Of a DNA stretch of 64,000 bases, positions 12,911 to 36,321 are shown piece by piece. Origin of the DNA: Trochalopteron elliotii (lineage: Eukaryota > Chordata > Aves > Passeriformes > Leiothrichidae); assembly GCA_024734555.1 (NCBI GenBank), contig JANPWX010000557.1, forward strand, positions 263,670-327,669, given 5' to 3'. The notes under the pieces were generated by a model, which was given only the letters and a program-made list of their open reading frames with translations, did not search any database and was not told the DNA's origin. A program made the position numbers and the translations under genes. Within the stretch, counting starts at the first letter, position 1. Every line of letters starts with the position of its first letter.

Positions 12911-14193
12911 GTGGTGAAGTGGCTCATGAGCCGGGTCACTGAGCAGCAGAGCAGGTGTTTCACGGCCAACTCCTGCCTGGAGTAAGGAGATGTGGCAAAG
13001 CTAAAAGCAATTTGAGAGGTGCTGAGCATCCCCGTCCAGTAGGTTTGGAGGTGGGAAACAATAATCCCGACGTGAATGAAGAAAATCAGTGTTGCAGATC
13101 CTGAGGGTTTGCTGCAGAAAGCTTTGGCATTTTCAGTATTGACGATTGGAAAGGAGATGGGAAGACTGGTGATCAGAATTCATTTTTTACTGTGATTTCC
13201 AAATGCTTATATACCATTCTAGGAAGTCTAGTAAATTTTTACTACAATGATTAGGTTAGACATCACACAGACAAATTTATGCATTTTACAACATCTCTTG
13301 CTTGCAGAAGTTCATTCAGTCTTCTTTTCCTGTTGCCAGTCTTGACCCAATCTTCTTGTAATCTTCAAAGCTCTGTGTGTTCTTGCCAAGGCATCTTGGT
13401 TATCAAACTGACTATGCTAATTAAATCCACAGTACCCTCTGTCCTGTGTACCCCAATATCTCCTACACTTCAGGAAGCAATCAGTGCTGTCTTGGGCGTG
13501 CTGGGAATGCCTGCAGCCTGCCCAGGGAACAGGAATTCTTTTCCCAGGGCTAGCTCTCCCTGGAGATGCTCCTGGGGGTGGAGCTGTCCCTCCCAGCCCT
13601 TGAGTCTCTGCAGGAATTCTTTGCAGAGGTCCCACCAGGACCCCAGCCAAACCCAGCACCTCTTTTCCAGAGGCCACCAAAGGAGCAGCAGCCCCTGACA
13701 CTGGGTTCCAGCTGGTGACCCAGGGCTGGAGAGCTCTGTACTGAAAACCCTGTGTGTCACTCAGTCCTCTTCCTCCCAGCAGATGCTTTACAGCCAGTCC
13801 ATGGCAAGGAGCATGGGCAACCTGCCCCTTGCTGCAGTCCATGCTGAGGGACTTGGAGCCCCCTGCCAGGTTTTAGCACATGTGGGATTCACCCAGGCTG
13901 AGCCTGGAAAATCTGAAGCCCAGAGAACAACTCCTGTGTGGAGCAGGGCTCCTGAGCCTCCCCAGGGCTGTGCTGAGTGTCAGGCCATGTGGCAGACAGG
14001 TGACAAGAGTGGATTTCAGCACTGGAGTGTAAATGGCTCTAAGGAACTCAGCACTGCCTCTGGGGACCCTCGAGGCTTTGGGGACCTGGCCTGGCAGCTC
14101 AGCAGGCAGTACACAGCCTCTTCTCTGCCTTATTTGGGTACTTTAACACAGCATTAAAGCATGGCAAGCTCCCTCCAATAATGAAGTGTCTCT

Positions 14194-14580
14194 TCTGAGG
14201 AGAGACTGCAGGAGTTGGGCCTGTTTAGTCTAGAGAAGACTGAGAGGGAATCTCATTACTGCATATAAATATCTCAAAGGTGGGTGCCAAGAGGATGGTG
14301 CCAGATTCTCTTCAGTGGTGCTCAGCAACAGGATGAGGAGTAATGGCCATGCAGCAAAACACAGGAAGTTTCACCTCAACATGAGAAAGAGCTTCTTTAC
14401 ATTGAGGGTAGCGGAATACTGGAACAGCTCCCCAGGGGTGTTGTGGAGTTTCCCTCTCTGGAGACATTCCAAACCCACCTAGACTGTGTGACCTGGTCCA
14501 GGTGATCTTGCCTTGACATGTGGGGTGGACTGGATGATCTCCAGAGGTCCCTTCCAACCTCAGCAGTTCTGTTATTTTGT
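14194..14580 (+). mobile_element. CR1 LINE fragment, 3' part
   Basis: It begins with the CR1 stretch tctgaggagagactgcagga and continues through ggaagtttcacctcaacatg and ggaacagctccccaggggtg. It ends in gatgatctccagaggtccct tccaacctc, the 3' end of the element in sense orientation. About 390 bases; no ORF is kept. Confidence 0.9.
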
Positions 14581-16019
14581 GAAAGAAATTTAATCTTCTC
14601 AATTGCACTAGAAGGCAAATTGGGAATTTAGTATGCCAAGTCAGCCCAGAGCTTAATACACCAAGTTAACCCACACTTGTCCCAGCTCTGCTTTGTCCAT
14701 GGAGGAACCCAATCCTCTATGAATTTTCCACTTCCCACTGGTGTCCTGGTGTGGTTTGCCCACTCCAGAAGCCCTGGGGTGGGCAACAGGACTGTGGCAC
14801 TGCTCTGTGCTGGAAGCTGCCTGTGCTCTGGCAGCATTTTTAGGTGAGGGCAGACCTGCAAGGTGCAATAAATGTTGTGTCCCCACTCAGCTTTCTCTGC
14901 ACACTGGACTTGCTGCCTCCACTGGGGCTGGATGCCCTTGGGGTAAATTAGGAAGAGGAACAGTGGGGGTCCTGTTCCAGCAGCACATTCAGGAACACCT
15001 AAAAGTCCTGCAGGGGCTGAAAGCAGGGGCTGATCCAGCCCTTCACTGTGCCTGTCACTGTGCCCTGAGACAACCCACTGCTGGGCCACCTTCCCAGCCA
15101 GATGCCCAAGAGCCAGGCGAGGTCAGGCTTCACCTCTCAATGGCAAAGGAAAGGGAGGGACTGAGCCAGCAGCCTCTCAAGAAAGGGATTAGCAGGATGT
15201 TAAGGGAAGCCAGCTCCTTATCCCTTCATAAACAGTTATTAGTACCCTGGCCAGCCTCAGGCTTGGCAATTCCCCATTTGCTTTCAGAGGATGTGGTCCT
15301 GACTGGAGCATGCCTGGAGCTACTGTAACTCCAGGGAGACAAACACTGTTAGAGGAAATGCTGTGCTCTTGCTCCGAGGTGTCACCACAGGCAGCAAGGT
15401 CCCTCTGGTAACACCCAGGTCCCAGGGCTGTCCCTGTCCCACTGTCATTGTCACCCAGCACCCTGAGCAAGGGGCCCCTGTGCCTGGCAGGGGTGACATC
15501 CCAAGGCTCTGCAGTGTGCCAGTGGCAGCTGGGCACCTTCATCCCCACCCGTGGTGCTTGGCACACTCCTGCAGAGTTGTCTGGCAAGGAAGGTGGTCTG
15601 GGGCTGACTGCAGCCAGGGGACTTGAATCTCTGGAAGCTGCAGTGGGGGAGAGGTCTCTGCTGGACAGGATCCTGCTGGCCCCTAGCTGTGTGATGGCAG
15701 ACTTGTGGCTGAACCTGGAGCAGCCTTGGCCTTCTGCTGCTGCCCAACAATCCCTTCATCCAACCCCTCCAAAAATCTGCTCCCCTCGATCTCTGCGGAT
15801 CTGTGTGGGCACATGTGACCTTGCTGCTGAAGGTCACTGGGACCCTGGCACTTCACAGGGCACACCGTGGTGCCCCAATGCCACCCAAGCTCTGGCACTC
15901 GGTTTTGCTGTCCCAGCTTTGATGTCACGGAGCAGGAGCATCAGGTCCTCCTCCCATAAATCACTCAGCACCACAGGCTCCCTCAGGGACTGGCTCTGCC
16001 CCAGCCTGGCAGCTCAGCG

Positions 16020-16990
16020 GGAAGGCAGGGAGGGCTCACCCTTGTGCCTTTGTCCTTCCACTGGAGAAAGCCGACAGCTGCCTCTCCCTGCAGCTGCCAG
16101 GGTATCCATCATCCCGAACGGATGAAGAGGGACAGCCCCAGCCCCGGGCTGGGCAGGGAGGGCTCTGTCCCTGCGCGGGCAGGGAGGGGGCAGGCGGTGA
16201 TTTAGGAAGAGGGACAGCTGCGGGCAGGGGTGCTCGCCAGGGCTCGGGGCCAGCAGCTCCGGCTGTGCCCGCTCCCCTCACACGTGGCTCCACATTCCTA
16301 GGACACAGAGCATGTGGCCGGCACCCAGCTCACCGCAGAGGTGTGTGCGGGATGGGCACCCGGGCTGAGTCCGCTGCACCTCCTGCCCTGCCTTTGCCTC
16401 TCAGTTTCCTTGCCGGCGTGTGACTCCTTTGTCCCAACTCCCAAAAGTGCCAGAGAGGGAATCACCCACACCAGGGCTTGTGCTGGGAGAGGCAGGACAG
16501 TCCCAGAAGCGTGGGGCTCAGGTCTGGGATCCAGGGCTTGGGTGCCTGGGAACCTCGGGAAGCACCAGCCCCATGGAGGGGGTCTTGGCTCCGTGAGGCT
16601 CCCCCCTCTCACCGCGAGTTCTCCCAGAGCTTCTGTCCCCGGGTGGGGTTGATCCGTACGGGTGGACGCTGACGAGAGGTGCAGCACCTCTCCTCCCCCT
16701 CTCCTCTCCCTTGAGGTCCCCCAGCTGTTGGGGACCAGCATTTCTCCTCCAGCCGGCCCCGCCGTGTAACTGGAGAAGGCAACAGGCTGTCAGCGGCGCG
16801 TGGGGATTATCTGGGATACAATCGGGGCTGTGAAATTAGCGGAGCACATGGCAACACGGCCGCCGCTGTTCGTGCTGCGGGACCGCTGGGGAGCTGACTG
16901 CAGCACGCTCTTCCCTCTCAGACATAATCTACAGCCTGATAAACCCGCTGCCAGGGCCCTTCCCCCTCTGAAATTTGGGCTGGTTTAAAC
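16020..16990. promoter_or_regulatory. GC-rich block with CpG, followed by a candidate conserved element
   Basis: The left part (16090-16700) is GC-rich with runs such as gggctgggcagggaggg and many CG dinucleotides. The right part (16795-16990) mixes CpG with GATA-type words (gattatctgg, cctgataaac) and looks less like random intergenic DNA than its surroundings. This is the strongest candidate in the intergenic interval for a promoter or enhancer of the semaphorin gene, about 3.4 kb before its first coding exon. No TATA or clear first exon could be set. Confidence 0.4.
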
Positions 16991-17189
16991 TATTCACGGC
17001 GTTGCAACACAAAGGAGTTGTCAGGAGGAAATTGGTGCTTTCATGGATAAATGATTCCCTCCTGCACCCACGTCTCAAACAGAAGGGTCTTTTCTCTGGG
17101 CTGCTCACTCTCTGGCAAGGCTTTCCAGGGGATTTTGAGTGACAGCCCAGAACCTCAGACCTGCTGGACTGTTCTGTGAAGAACTAAAT

Positions 17190-17507
17190 GCAGCCTTACA
17201 GTAATGAAAGGGAGCTTATAGAAATGAGGGAGGGTGACTTTCTACACAGCCAGATAGGACAAGGGGGAAATGGTTTTCAACTAAAAGAGGAGAGATTTAG
17301 ATTAGATGTTAAGAAAAAATGTGAAGGTGGTGAGGCCCTGGCACAGGCTGCCCAAGAAGTGGTGGATGCCCCATTCCTGGAAGTGTTCACAGCCAGGTTG
17401 GATGGACTCTGAGCAACCTGCCCCAGTGGGTGGCATCCGTGCCTGTGATCATCTGGAACAAGATGATCTTTAAGATCCCTTCCAACCCAAACCATTCTGT
17501 GATTCTG
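17190..17507 (+). mobile_element. CR1 LINE fragment, 3' part
   Basis: Sense-orientation CR1. Landmarks are gataggacaagggggaaatg, gaggagagatttagattaga, ccaggttggatggactctga and the terminal ttccaacccaaaccattctg with gattctg. About 318 bases; the 3' terminus is well kept. Confidence 0.92.
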
Positions 17508-18129
17508 CCACTTCTGCAGATCTCCAGTAGAAGGGGAGGGAGGAGGGGAGGGCACAGGGAAGCTGCTGGGACCTGATGGACTGCTGGCAGACTCAGCCCA
17601 GCACCATGATGTCACCTCCTGTGCCACCTATGCCTGGCACTCCTGGTGACTGCCAGCCCCCCAGAACAAGGCTGTCATCCCCCAAGTCCTCCCCTGTGGA
17701 TCCTGTGGTGCCTGGAGTATGAAATGCCAACCCCCCGCCTCCCTTTCCCTAGGCAGCCCACCCTCATCAGCACTTCCCTCTCCAAACTGAGATGGAAAGA
17801 GTTGCAGCTCTGGACAGTTGATTATTTAAAGCTGTCGGGAGTGTTTAATTTAACCCTGGATTCAGCATTCCCAGCTTGTTTCCATCCACCAGGCACCCGA
17901 GCTCCCCCTCTCTGTGTAAACTCTGCCGAGGTCCTCACCTCCAGCGGATATTTCCCCTTGTCCCCGAGCTGACTGGGACAGCCAGGGATGTCCTTGTGCC
18001 AGGGGCAGTGGGCACAAGGGGCTCAGGGGCTGTGCTAGGGTTTTAGCTGGGTGTCAGGAGGTGGATGTGCCTCACCACTGCCTGGGCACGACGGGAGGGA
18101 GCCTCTAAAATATTCATGAAAGGAATACA

Positions 18130-18157
18130 CCCATGGGAAGTAACCCATGGGAAGTAA
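18130..18157 (+). repeat. Tandem 14-bp duplication
   Basis: The unit cccatgggaagtaa occurs twice back to back without mismatch (18130-18143 and 18144-18157). A local duplication of no known function. Confidence 0.85.
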
Positions 18158-20140
18158 TCCTTTCCAATAAGCTGGAAGTCATCCAGTTTCTTACTGGAGG
18201 CTATCCACTGGCAGCTTTTTCTTTCCTTATCTGCTGCAAAACCTTGACTTTCCTATGCCTGTGTCCAGCTCTGCCAGGACTCTGGGATCCTCCTGGGCAT
18301 GGCTGTGGCTCCTGCTGCCATCAGCCCTGCCTTTGGCATTCCCAGAGCAGGAGATGGAGCGCTGGTAAAACTGAGCTGTGCACGGGAGCACATGCCTGTC
18401 CCTGAAGTTCACCGTGTGTGAAAGTGTCCTGAGGCAGGAGCAGTGCCCTCCCTGCCATCCACAGATGCAGCCTGCCCTGGCATCCCCTGGGTCATGAAAG
18501 ATTCCTCCAAGTCTGCCTTAGCTCAAAGTTCAGCCTAGCACAGACCCGGCTCCATTTATAGAAACCTTCAATTAGAGCACAGCATTTTCCCAAGTCCTGC
18601 AGCAACACAACACACTTTGACAAAGGAAAAGAAAAAAAATCCCTGTCAAATCCAAACCCTGTCCTTGTGCTGACCCTTGGGACAGCAGTGCTCACTCAGG
18701 GCATGGCTGTGAGTCCACAGGAGAGCTCTGGGAGATTCTGCATGTGCTGGGCAAAGGAAGAGCTGAGATCCAGCTTGTCATTGCTGCCTGCTGGGGAGGT
18801 GTTTGTGGGAGCAAGGGCAGCACTGCCTGTGAGTCCCCATGTGGCTGATGGGTTCCTAACAGAACCCCACCTCTTCACAATCCAGGAGCAGTTTGAACCT
18901 GGCTAAAGCCATCATGCTTATGGGGTGTGTTTTTCCCCTCCCTAGGCAATGGTTGACATGTGGAAAAGTGCCCAGGAAGGGCTGGGTGGGTGGAGAGAGC
19001 AGCCCCAAACTAAAGAGAGACAGAGCACAGCACCGCCACCACCCTGAGGTCACATCCGTGTCCCAGCATGGTGCCAGGTCTCCTGGTACAGGGGAAGGAC
19101 CTGGAGCAGCAGCAGGTTGTGCTGACCAGAGTGAGATCCAGGCAGCAGTGAGGTCAGGGAAGGGACAAGAAAGGAGCTACATCCCAGCCTGAGGGGCTGC
19201 ACCCCAGCCCAACCACAATGTGCTGCTGGGAGGGAGAGAAAGCCCAACTCCAGCAGCCCAAAACCTCCTCCCTAGGCAGAGCTGAGCTCTCCTTGTGCAA
19301 GGCAATTGGAAAGACTTGGCTCCACCATCCCTCCCACAGCCCATCCCTGGGATGGCAGGAATCCCCTGCTCCTTGTGCCAAGAGCCTCTGGCCAGGGATG
19401 AGCCAAAAAGCTCATTTTAAATCTTTCAGTCATGGGACTGGAAGAAGTTAATATGCAGCAAGAGGGGGAGTTAGAGCTGCCATGTAGGGAGCAGGTGTTT
19501 TATTAAGTGGAGAAAAAGAATCTAAGTAGCCTGGATTAACTGGTTAGAACTGGCAGGCAAGGCCTGCTCCTGGGAGGGCTGTGGGAGCTGCAGTGCAAGG
19601 CTGTAAACCCCTGTGCACCTCCAAGGGAGGGGTATGTGTTAAAGAGCCCTTCCAATCCACAGCACACAGGAGCCAGGGGAGGCTGGTGGCCTCAGAGAAC
19701 TCTGTGGTGACCAGGAATTTGCAGAGATCCTAGTCAGAGATGTGTCATGCACTCACAGAGCCACAGGTGATATTGGGGGATCACAAAAATGGCATTTATG
19801 GATGGTGCTCCAAAACATCAATTCCCCTTTCAGAGAAAGGGATGAGATTTAACCCCAAGCTGAGAACAGATGAATATTAGGGATCCTTCACCAGGCTCTG
19901 CCAAGCATTGGGGTCTGAGCAGGTACTGAGCAGAGGGTGCCCAAGCTCTGAGAGCCTGTTGGAGGGTGTACCACTGGCCTCATGTCAGTCACCTCCAGGA
20001 CGCCCAAATCCCAGTGCTCCCAGGCACCACATGATGTGGGCATGCTGGCATCAGCCACACACCTCCCCTGGGCAGGCTGGAATAGCAAGCCTGTCAAATC
20101 CCTGGACGTGGAGTGTGCTGGAGCTCCCGGGGGGGTGGAA

Positions 20141-20156
20141 GGGTTAGGGTTAGGGT
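20141..20156 (+). repeat. Short interstitial telomere-like repeat with G runs
   Basis: The sequence gggttagggttagggt contains two and a half TTAGGG units. A run of G at 20130-20136 lies just before it and another GGG at 20160-20162 follows, so at least four G runs fall within about 35 bases. It lies 87 bases before the splice acceptor at 20243. Confidence 0.8.
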
Positions 20157-20243
20157 CAGAGGGTGTCCCAGGCACAGCTGCCTCCCCAGTGCCCACACTG
20201 GTCCAGGGAGCACAGCTGCAGCCTTCCCCTTCTCTGTTTTCAG

Positions 20244-20323
20244 CTGGCATTGGAGGTGGCATCTTGGTGCTGGACCATGGTGCTGTGAGGGAGAGCAGAC
20301 CCTGCCCACTGCCCTGTGCCAGC
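20244..20323 (+). promoter_or_regulatory. 5' UTR part of the first coding exon of the semaphorin, with a three-codon uORF
   Basis: A strong 3' splice site (pyrimidine-rich cccttctctgttttcag) ends at 20243, which predicts an upstream non-coding exon. The remaining 80 bases before the main ATG hold one upstream ATG at 20277 in the excellent context ggaccATGG. It encodes Met-Val-Leu and stops at TGA 20286-20288, 35 bases before the main start. The main ATG has A at -3 but T at +4. The main frame is itself open through this UTR to the acceptor, so an N-terminal extension from an upstream exon cannot be excluded, but it would precede the signal peptide. Confidence 0.6.
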
Positions 20324-31156
<10,833 letters not shown>

Positions 31157-31850
31157 GGGGCAGAGGGAGCCAGGGCTGCCACAGCTCCCTCCCCGCTCTC
31201 TCCAGGGCTCTCCTCGCACGTCGGCACCAGCGCCGGGACACCTCTCGCCTTCCCGTGCAGAACCGCCTCGCTGTTACTACCTCAATCCCCGCCAGCCCCG
31301 CTGCCTCTCCACGCCCCACGGGGCACCGGGGACTGAGCCCACGCCGGCTCTCGGAGACTCAAAGCTATTTACCTGCAGAATATTTATTTGCCTTGTTTCC
31401 CCTGGCCCTGACTGATGATCAGCAGCAGCAATAGGGGGCAGGGAGGGGCAAGGCCCAGCTGTCTCAGTGGTTCCCTGACTCTGGCAGCACCCAGCCCAGG
31501 CAGGGCCAGCCGTGTGATGTCTCCCTTCCCTCTGCAGGCGGCAGGATGCTCACCTGGGTGGCTGCCGAGGTGTGGATGGAGCCCAGGTGCTGCTGGAAGC
31601 AGCAGGACACAGTTCCTGGCTGAGCCTGGGCTCCAAGTGTGCAGAGATGCTCATGCCCAGCCCAGCTCCAACCCACTTCAAACGACAACACTTTCCTTTT
31701 TGCATTTTGACATTTATTTTACTGGGAAAAAAAAAAAAAGAAAAGGAAAAAAAAGAGAAGCAACAGGCAGTTATACCAACTTACAATTTATTATTTTTTT
31801 AAAAAATGACATGAAACACAAGTAAAAATAAATACATCATATAAACAACA
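31157..31850 (+). other. 3' UTR of the semaphorin gene and poly(A) signal
   Basis: After the stop codon at 31154-31156 the first AATAAA on the plus strand is at 31827-31832. The expected cleavage is about 15-25 bases later. An A-rich tract (31727-31757) and an A/T inversion (about 31791-31806) precede it. No earlier canonical signal was seen, so a 3' UTR near 0.7 kb is likely. Confidence 0.6.
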
Positions 31851-32015
31851 AATTGTTCAAAGTCTCTGTTCTGGGAGATCAGGCGAGCACATCCCGTTTG
31901 ACAGAGAGAAGAGGGAAGCACATGATCATGCGTGGGGCCAACCGACCGACCCACCCTGCTAGCAATACTCCTCTTTCCAACCACAACAAGACAGGCCACA
32001 AACTAAGGCGGTAGT

Positions 32016-32072
32016 AAAAACAAGAAAAGAAAAAGAAAAGAAAAAAAAGAAGAAAAAAGAAACCCAAACCAA
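32016..32072 (+). repeat. A-rich purine tract
   Basis: About 55 bases are almost purely A and G (aaaaacaagaaaagaaaaag and onward). A second purine tract lies at 31726-31760. Both sit between the convergent gene ends and read as polypyrimidine on the RAD54L2 strand. Confidence 0.8.
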
Positions 32073-32302
32073 CAGAAAACCCCAAATGAGACTCAGTGAT
32101 GGATTCCTTCAGGCTCCCATGGATCTGCCAGACTCCAGCTCCGAGCTGGGTACTACGAAGCAGCTGAGGCAGCAGTGGTGGTCTGGGAGGTGGCAGAGGT
32201 TCCCCTCCCTCACTTGCCCCATTGTCCCTTCATAGGCAGCGCTTGCTCCACGGTGCAAGGAGCCATCCCTCACTGCAATCTAGCTGGACTATGGTCCCTG
32301 TT

Positions 32303-32340
32303 CAACCCCTGCCCCCAGCCCCCACCCCCCCCCACCCCTG
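32303..32340 (+). repeat. C-rich low-complexity tract
   Basis: Repeated C runs (cccctgcccccagcccccac and onward) form a low-complexity stretch. On the minus strand it is G-rich, with four or more G runs, and lies in the probable RAD54L2 3' UTR. Confidence 0.75.
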
Positions 32341-32480
32341 GTCCTTCCAAGACTGGATCAACAAAATTTCCACCAGAGTGGCGAGAAATACCAGCTGTGA
32401 AGGCATTTGCTGTACTTGTCCCTGTTGGCCTGGAACCACCCCCAAACCAGCAGTGATCCTCGCACATTCAGCCTCTTGAA

Positions 32481-32649
32481 CTTGCTGCCCAGAGAAGCTG
32501 TGGCTGCTCAATCCCTGGAAGTGTCCAAGGCTAGGCTGGACAGGGCTTGGAGCAACCTGGTCTAGTGGAAGGTGTCCCTGCCCATGGCAGGGGGGCTGGA
32601 ACAAGACAATTTTTAAGGTCCCTTCCAGCCCAAACCATTCTATGATTCA
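32481..32649 (+). mobile_element. CR1 LINE 3'-end fragment
   Basis: Sense CR1 3' end. It contains cttgctgcccagagaagctg, ggctggacagggcttggagc, aacctggtctagtggaaggt and the terminal ttccagcccaaaccattcta tgattc. About 170 bases. It lies antisense within the probable RAD54L2 3' UTR. Confidence 0.93.
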
Positions 32650-35600
32650 CTGACATCATCAAGTCAAAATACACATAATTTCTAGGGAAGACCCTGTGGA
32701 AATCCCACCCTTTGCTTGCCAGAATATTTGCTTTCTCCAAGTAGCTGCACCCAACCTCCCCACCTGCCCAGACACTCCAGGACAATGTGCAGCAGATCCT
32801 GCCTAACATGGGCCAGGCTGGGCTGTGTTTCCCCCACCCTGCAGCCCCCCAGGAAGCTCCAAGAGCCACATCAGCAGTGGGGGCAACAAGCCCACCAAGC
32901 CCAGGGCACAGAGCAGCAGCAGCTGCCCCATGTCCATGGCATTGTCCCACAGTGGTGCCCAGCCTTCACCCAGCTGCCCCCAGGAGAGCAAACTCCCACC
33001 AAAGGCAAAGGCCGAGGGCTGGGTGCCAGGGTAAAGGGCAGCTGACCATTCCCAAGGCCCCCACAGATCTGCCCTGGCCTTGGGCTGTGCTCAGAAATTT
33101 TCCTTACTGTCCAAAACCCTCTGCAGAGAGTCCTGCACTGCTGTTCTCAGTGTTGCCCGCAGACCCTCTGAGAATCAGCAGCTGCTTCCCATCAGGTCAT
33201 TTGGAGACAGAAATTCAGCAGCAAGAGAAAAAATTAACCCGTGCAGGGAAAGCCCCTGTTCCAAGCACAGGAAAACCAAGAGAGAACCCTCTGCAGCAGA
33301 ATCACATGCTGGAGAGGAGAAACCTCTGGGTAGAGCAGATGAGGGAGAAGAGTAGGCCCCATGGGAGGAGAGTTTTAGAGCTTAGAGAGCTCCCCCCGCT
33401 GGGGATAACCCACACCCCCCTGTGGCTTCTGCAGGGCAGAGGAAATCCTTCCCACGGCACTGTGGCAGAGCAGGTGCCTCCTGTTGCCTTGGAGCAGCCC
33501 CAGCCACTGCCAGCTCCCATGGGAGCCCTGTGGTCAGGGCATCATGGCCATCTCTGTGACCACCTCAGCTGAGGCTCTGCCAGGGCCCATCCCCTCACTA
33601 AGAGGGCCCCAGCGCGGGTGGATGGGGCAGAGCTGGGGCTGCACTTGCTGCTGCAGCTCCCCAGGGCTGTGGATGTTTGCCAGCACTGGCTCATGCACAG
33701 GGCAGCCACACCACAGGAGGGTGCCAAGGGGTGTACAAGCCATGGCCACACAGGAGGTGGAACAGGCCTCACACCTCGCCCTGGTGCTGGGTTAACAGCC
33801 AGCCCGGAGCACATTCTGCACCCTGTGGCAGCAGAATGCCAGTCATCCTCAGCTCCTACAGCCACAGGGCTCAGGCTCTGCTGGGAGACCACTGGAGAAC
33901 ATCAGGTGGCAGCAGAGGGACGTGCCAGGGCCTGCTCTGGAAGCTTGGGCACTCTCCTGGAGAGGCAAGGAGCAGAGAGGCGTGCAGTCGCCAATACCAC
34001 ATCCAGACCACAGTGCTGACTGTCCCCAGCCACACCTCCACACCTTGTCCCAGCACAGGCCCCAATCAGAGATGATGTGGGAGAGTCACTGGGATGAGTC
34101 CCACTACCCTGACCCCCACAGGAAGGGCTGGGGAGGCTGCAGGGCTCTGGGGGGATCTGCTCATGTTCCCACCTCCCACACGCGCCCACAGGTCTCAACA
34201 CTTGCTACTCTGGACAAGGAAAGCCCTTGCCTAGGTCCATTCCCCAAATCCACAGGAAAACTGACAGCCTCACAGGGACGCAACGCACATCTGGGCAAGC
34301 TGGTCATACAATCAGTGTCAGAGGGTAGTGCATGAGGTGGACACACAGAGCACAGGAGGGCATGACTCACAGATGCAGCACTGTCAAGTCTTTGGAGAAA
34401 CTTGCATGAACACCATCAGTTAATTTGCTTTGTTACTTTTGTGGGGGGTTTTGATTTTTATTTCCATGGTGCATCCAAAGACAAGTTGTCCAGCAGTTTG
34501 CTCAGAACCCCTCGGTTTTCAACTCCTAGGATATGTTAAAGAAGAAAGCACTATTTTAATGTTTGTTTTTTAAAAAAATAATTAAAATAATTTGCATAGC
34601 TAAACTGTTGATCTAAGGCTTCTATGAATGGTGTGGTTATGTTTGACAGACAATGTCCATTAAACAGAGAAAGACACTAGGAAAGCCCCATAACAATTTT
34701 TATTGTGTTTCCGTAACACACGCGTGCACACACAACCCTCTCTCTTGGGAAGGGAAGTCCCAATCTTCAGCACCCCCTTGGTGGAGCATGTCAGGACATC
34801 CTGCCCTTTCCTACACCTAGTTGGTCCCAGCAAACACCAGTGACTGCAGTTTCTGTGGCCTAGGGATCCCCTACAGGCTACCACCAGCTCCAGGAACACC
34901 CAGCGCAGGCAAGCACAGCTCCTGCATGGTGACACCCAGATGTGACATGGAGGTTCCTGGATTTCAAGTGTCCATCCTAGTGTGTTCTCATACACAGTCA
35001 CATGCTCCGAGTCCAGCTGCACCTGGGTATCCCAGCCTGTCCCTAGGAGCCCTGGACCTGAGGAGCAGCCAGGGTGCTCGCTGGCAGGGCCAGGACCAGG
35101 CTCTGCACTCCTGGGGCTGAGGAGGAGGGCAAATCCCTGCATGGGGAAAGGCACTTCCCCAGCAAGAGCTCTGTTTTCCCAGCTCCACACACCTCACAGC
35201 TCTCCTCCTTCTCACTGGGAATGAGCACAGGAGACTTCCACATGTGCTCCTCCACCTGCCCCATGACAAGAGGATTCCATCCTCCCTCCAGCTGCTCAGC
35301 ACCCAGAGCAGTTCCTGCTCTGGCACAATGCCCTGATGGGACACATCCAACTGGTGCCACCCAAGTCAGCCACAGGCCACCTCCACAGTAGCCTCTGCTC
35401 CTAGGCTAGGCTTTGGTCAACCAGCTGCTTCTCCCCACACAGACAACCCAACAAGCGACCACTGCATGATGGAGGCCAGCTTTTTATTTTTTTAATATGG
35501 AAATTAATTTAAAAGTAGAAAGAAAGACTCCCCCAGACAATAAATATTATGCCTTCATGAAATAAATTAACGTAGAGATTCTGTGCAGGGGAAAGCCTCT

Positions 35601-36300
35601 CCAGTCACAGATTCAACAGCAACTGGCACTGGTCCAATGTCTCCTCCCAACCTTCTCCACTGCCCGATGCTGTTCAGAAGCAGCAGCGAGCACACCCACC
35701 CCTGGATCTGGTGGGCCACAGCAGGGTGAGACATGGCCTTCACACAGCCTGGCAGGATATGGGGAAGTCAGCAGGATCCCCCTCTGATGGCCACCAAGAC
35801 ATGTGGGATTCCTCCATTCATCTGGCCTGGCACACAGAGGTGGCATCAGACCCACAGGGCCAACCTACCTTGGATGGGACCCTGCAGAAGGGCCTGGGGG
35901 AACCCCCCACCAGAGCCCTGGCACAGGAACCTGCCTGGAGCCCTCACACTAGTCTCATGTGAATTTGAAGAGGGTGACAAATTGTGGGGAATTTTCTTTT
36001 TTTTTAGGTTTTTTTTTTTTTCTTTTCTTTCTTCTTTTATTTGACATCAATCCCCTCCCCCCCTGCCCCAACATACACAATGTAGATGCCTCCCCACTCC
36101 CTCCCCATTAAAAACATTTTGTCCCAAACGTCTGGTGGAGTCACCCCCGGCCCACCCCTCTCAGTGAGAGAAGTTCACAGATAAGGCAGTTCATGTGAGA
36201 GGGAGCTCGGCCCTGCCAGCAGTCAAGCCCGCGCCTCCAGGCCTGAGAAGGGCAGTGACTCACAACACCAAGCCTCCACGGCCAGACAAGACAGAGAACA

Positions 36301-36321
36301 GAGACAGACAGACAGACAGAG
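36301..36321 (+). repeat. (GACA)n microsatellite
   Basis: Five tandem GACA/CAGA units without interruption, in the probable RAD54L2 3' UTR. Confidence 0.85.

Larger units (their letters stand above)
2764..20243. other. Intergenic region between the RBM6-like gene and the semaphorin
   Basis: About 17.5 kb with no coding exon I can support. Many frames of 100-250 codons are open on both strands, but they sit in GC-rich sequence, lack recognisable domains and overlap one another, so I treat them as chance. The region carries CR1 and MIR fragments, GC-rich blocks near 8.1-8.6, 12.3-12.9 and 16.0-17.0 kb, and AT-rich stretches with clustered TAAT or GATA-type words, all listed separately. An upstream non-coding exon of the semaphorin gene probably lies here, because a strong splice acceptor precedes its start codon at 20243. 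Confidence 0.6.
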
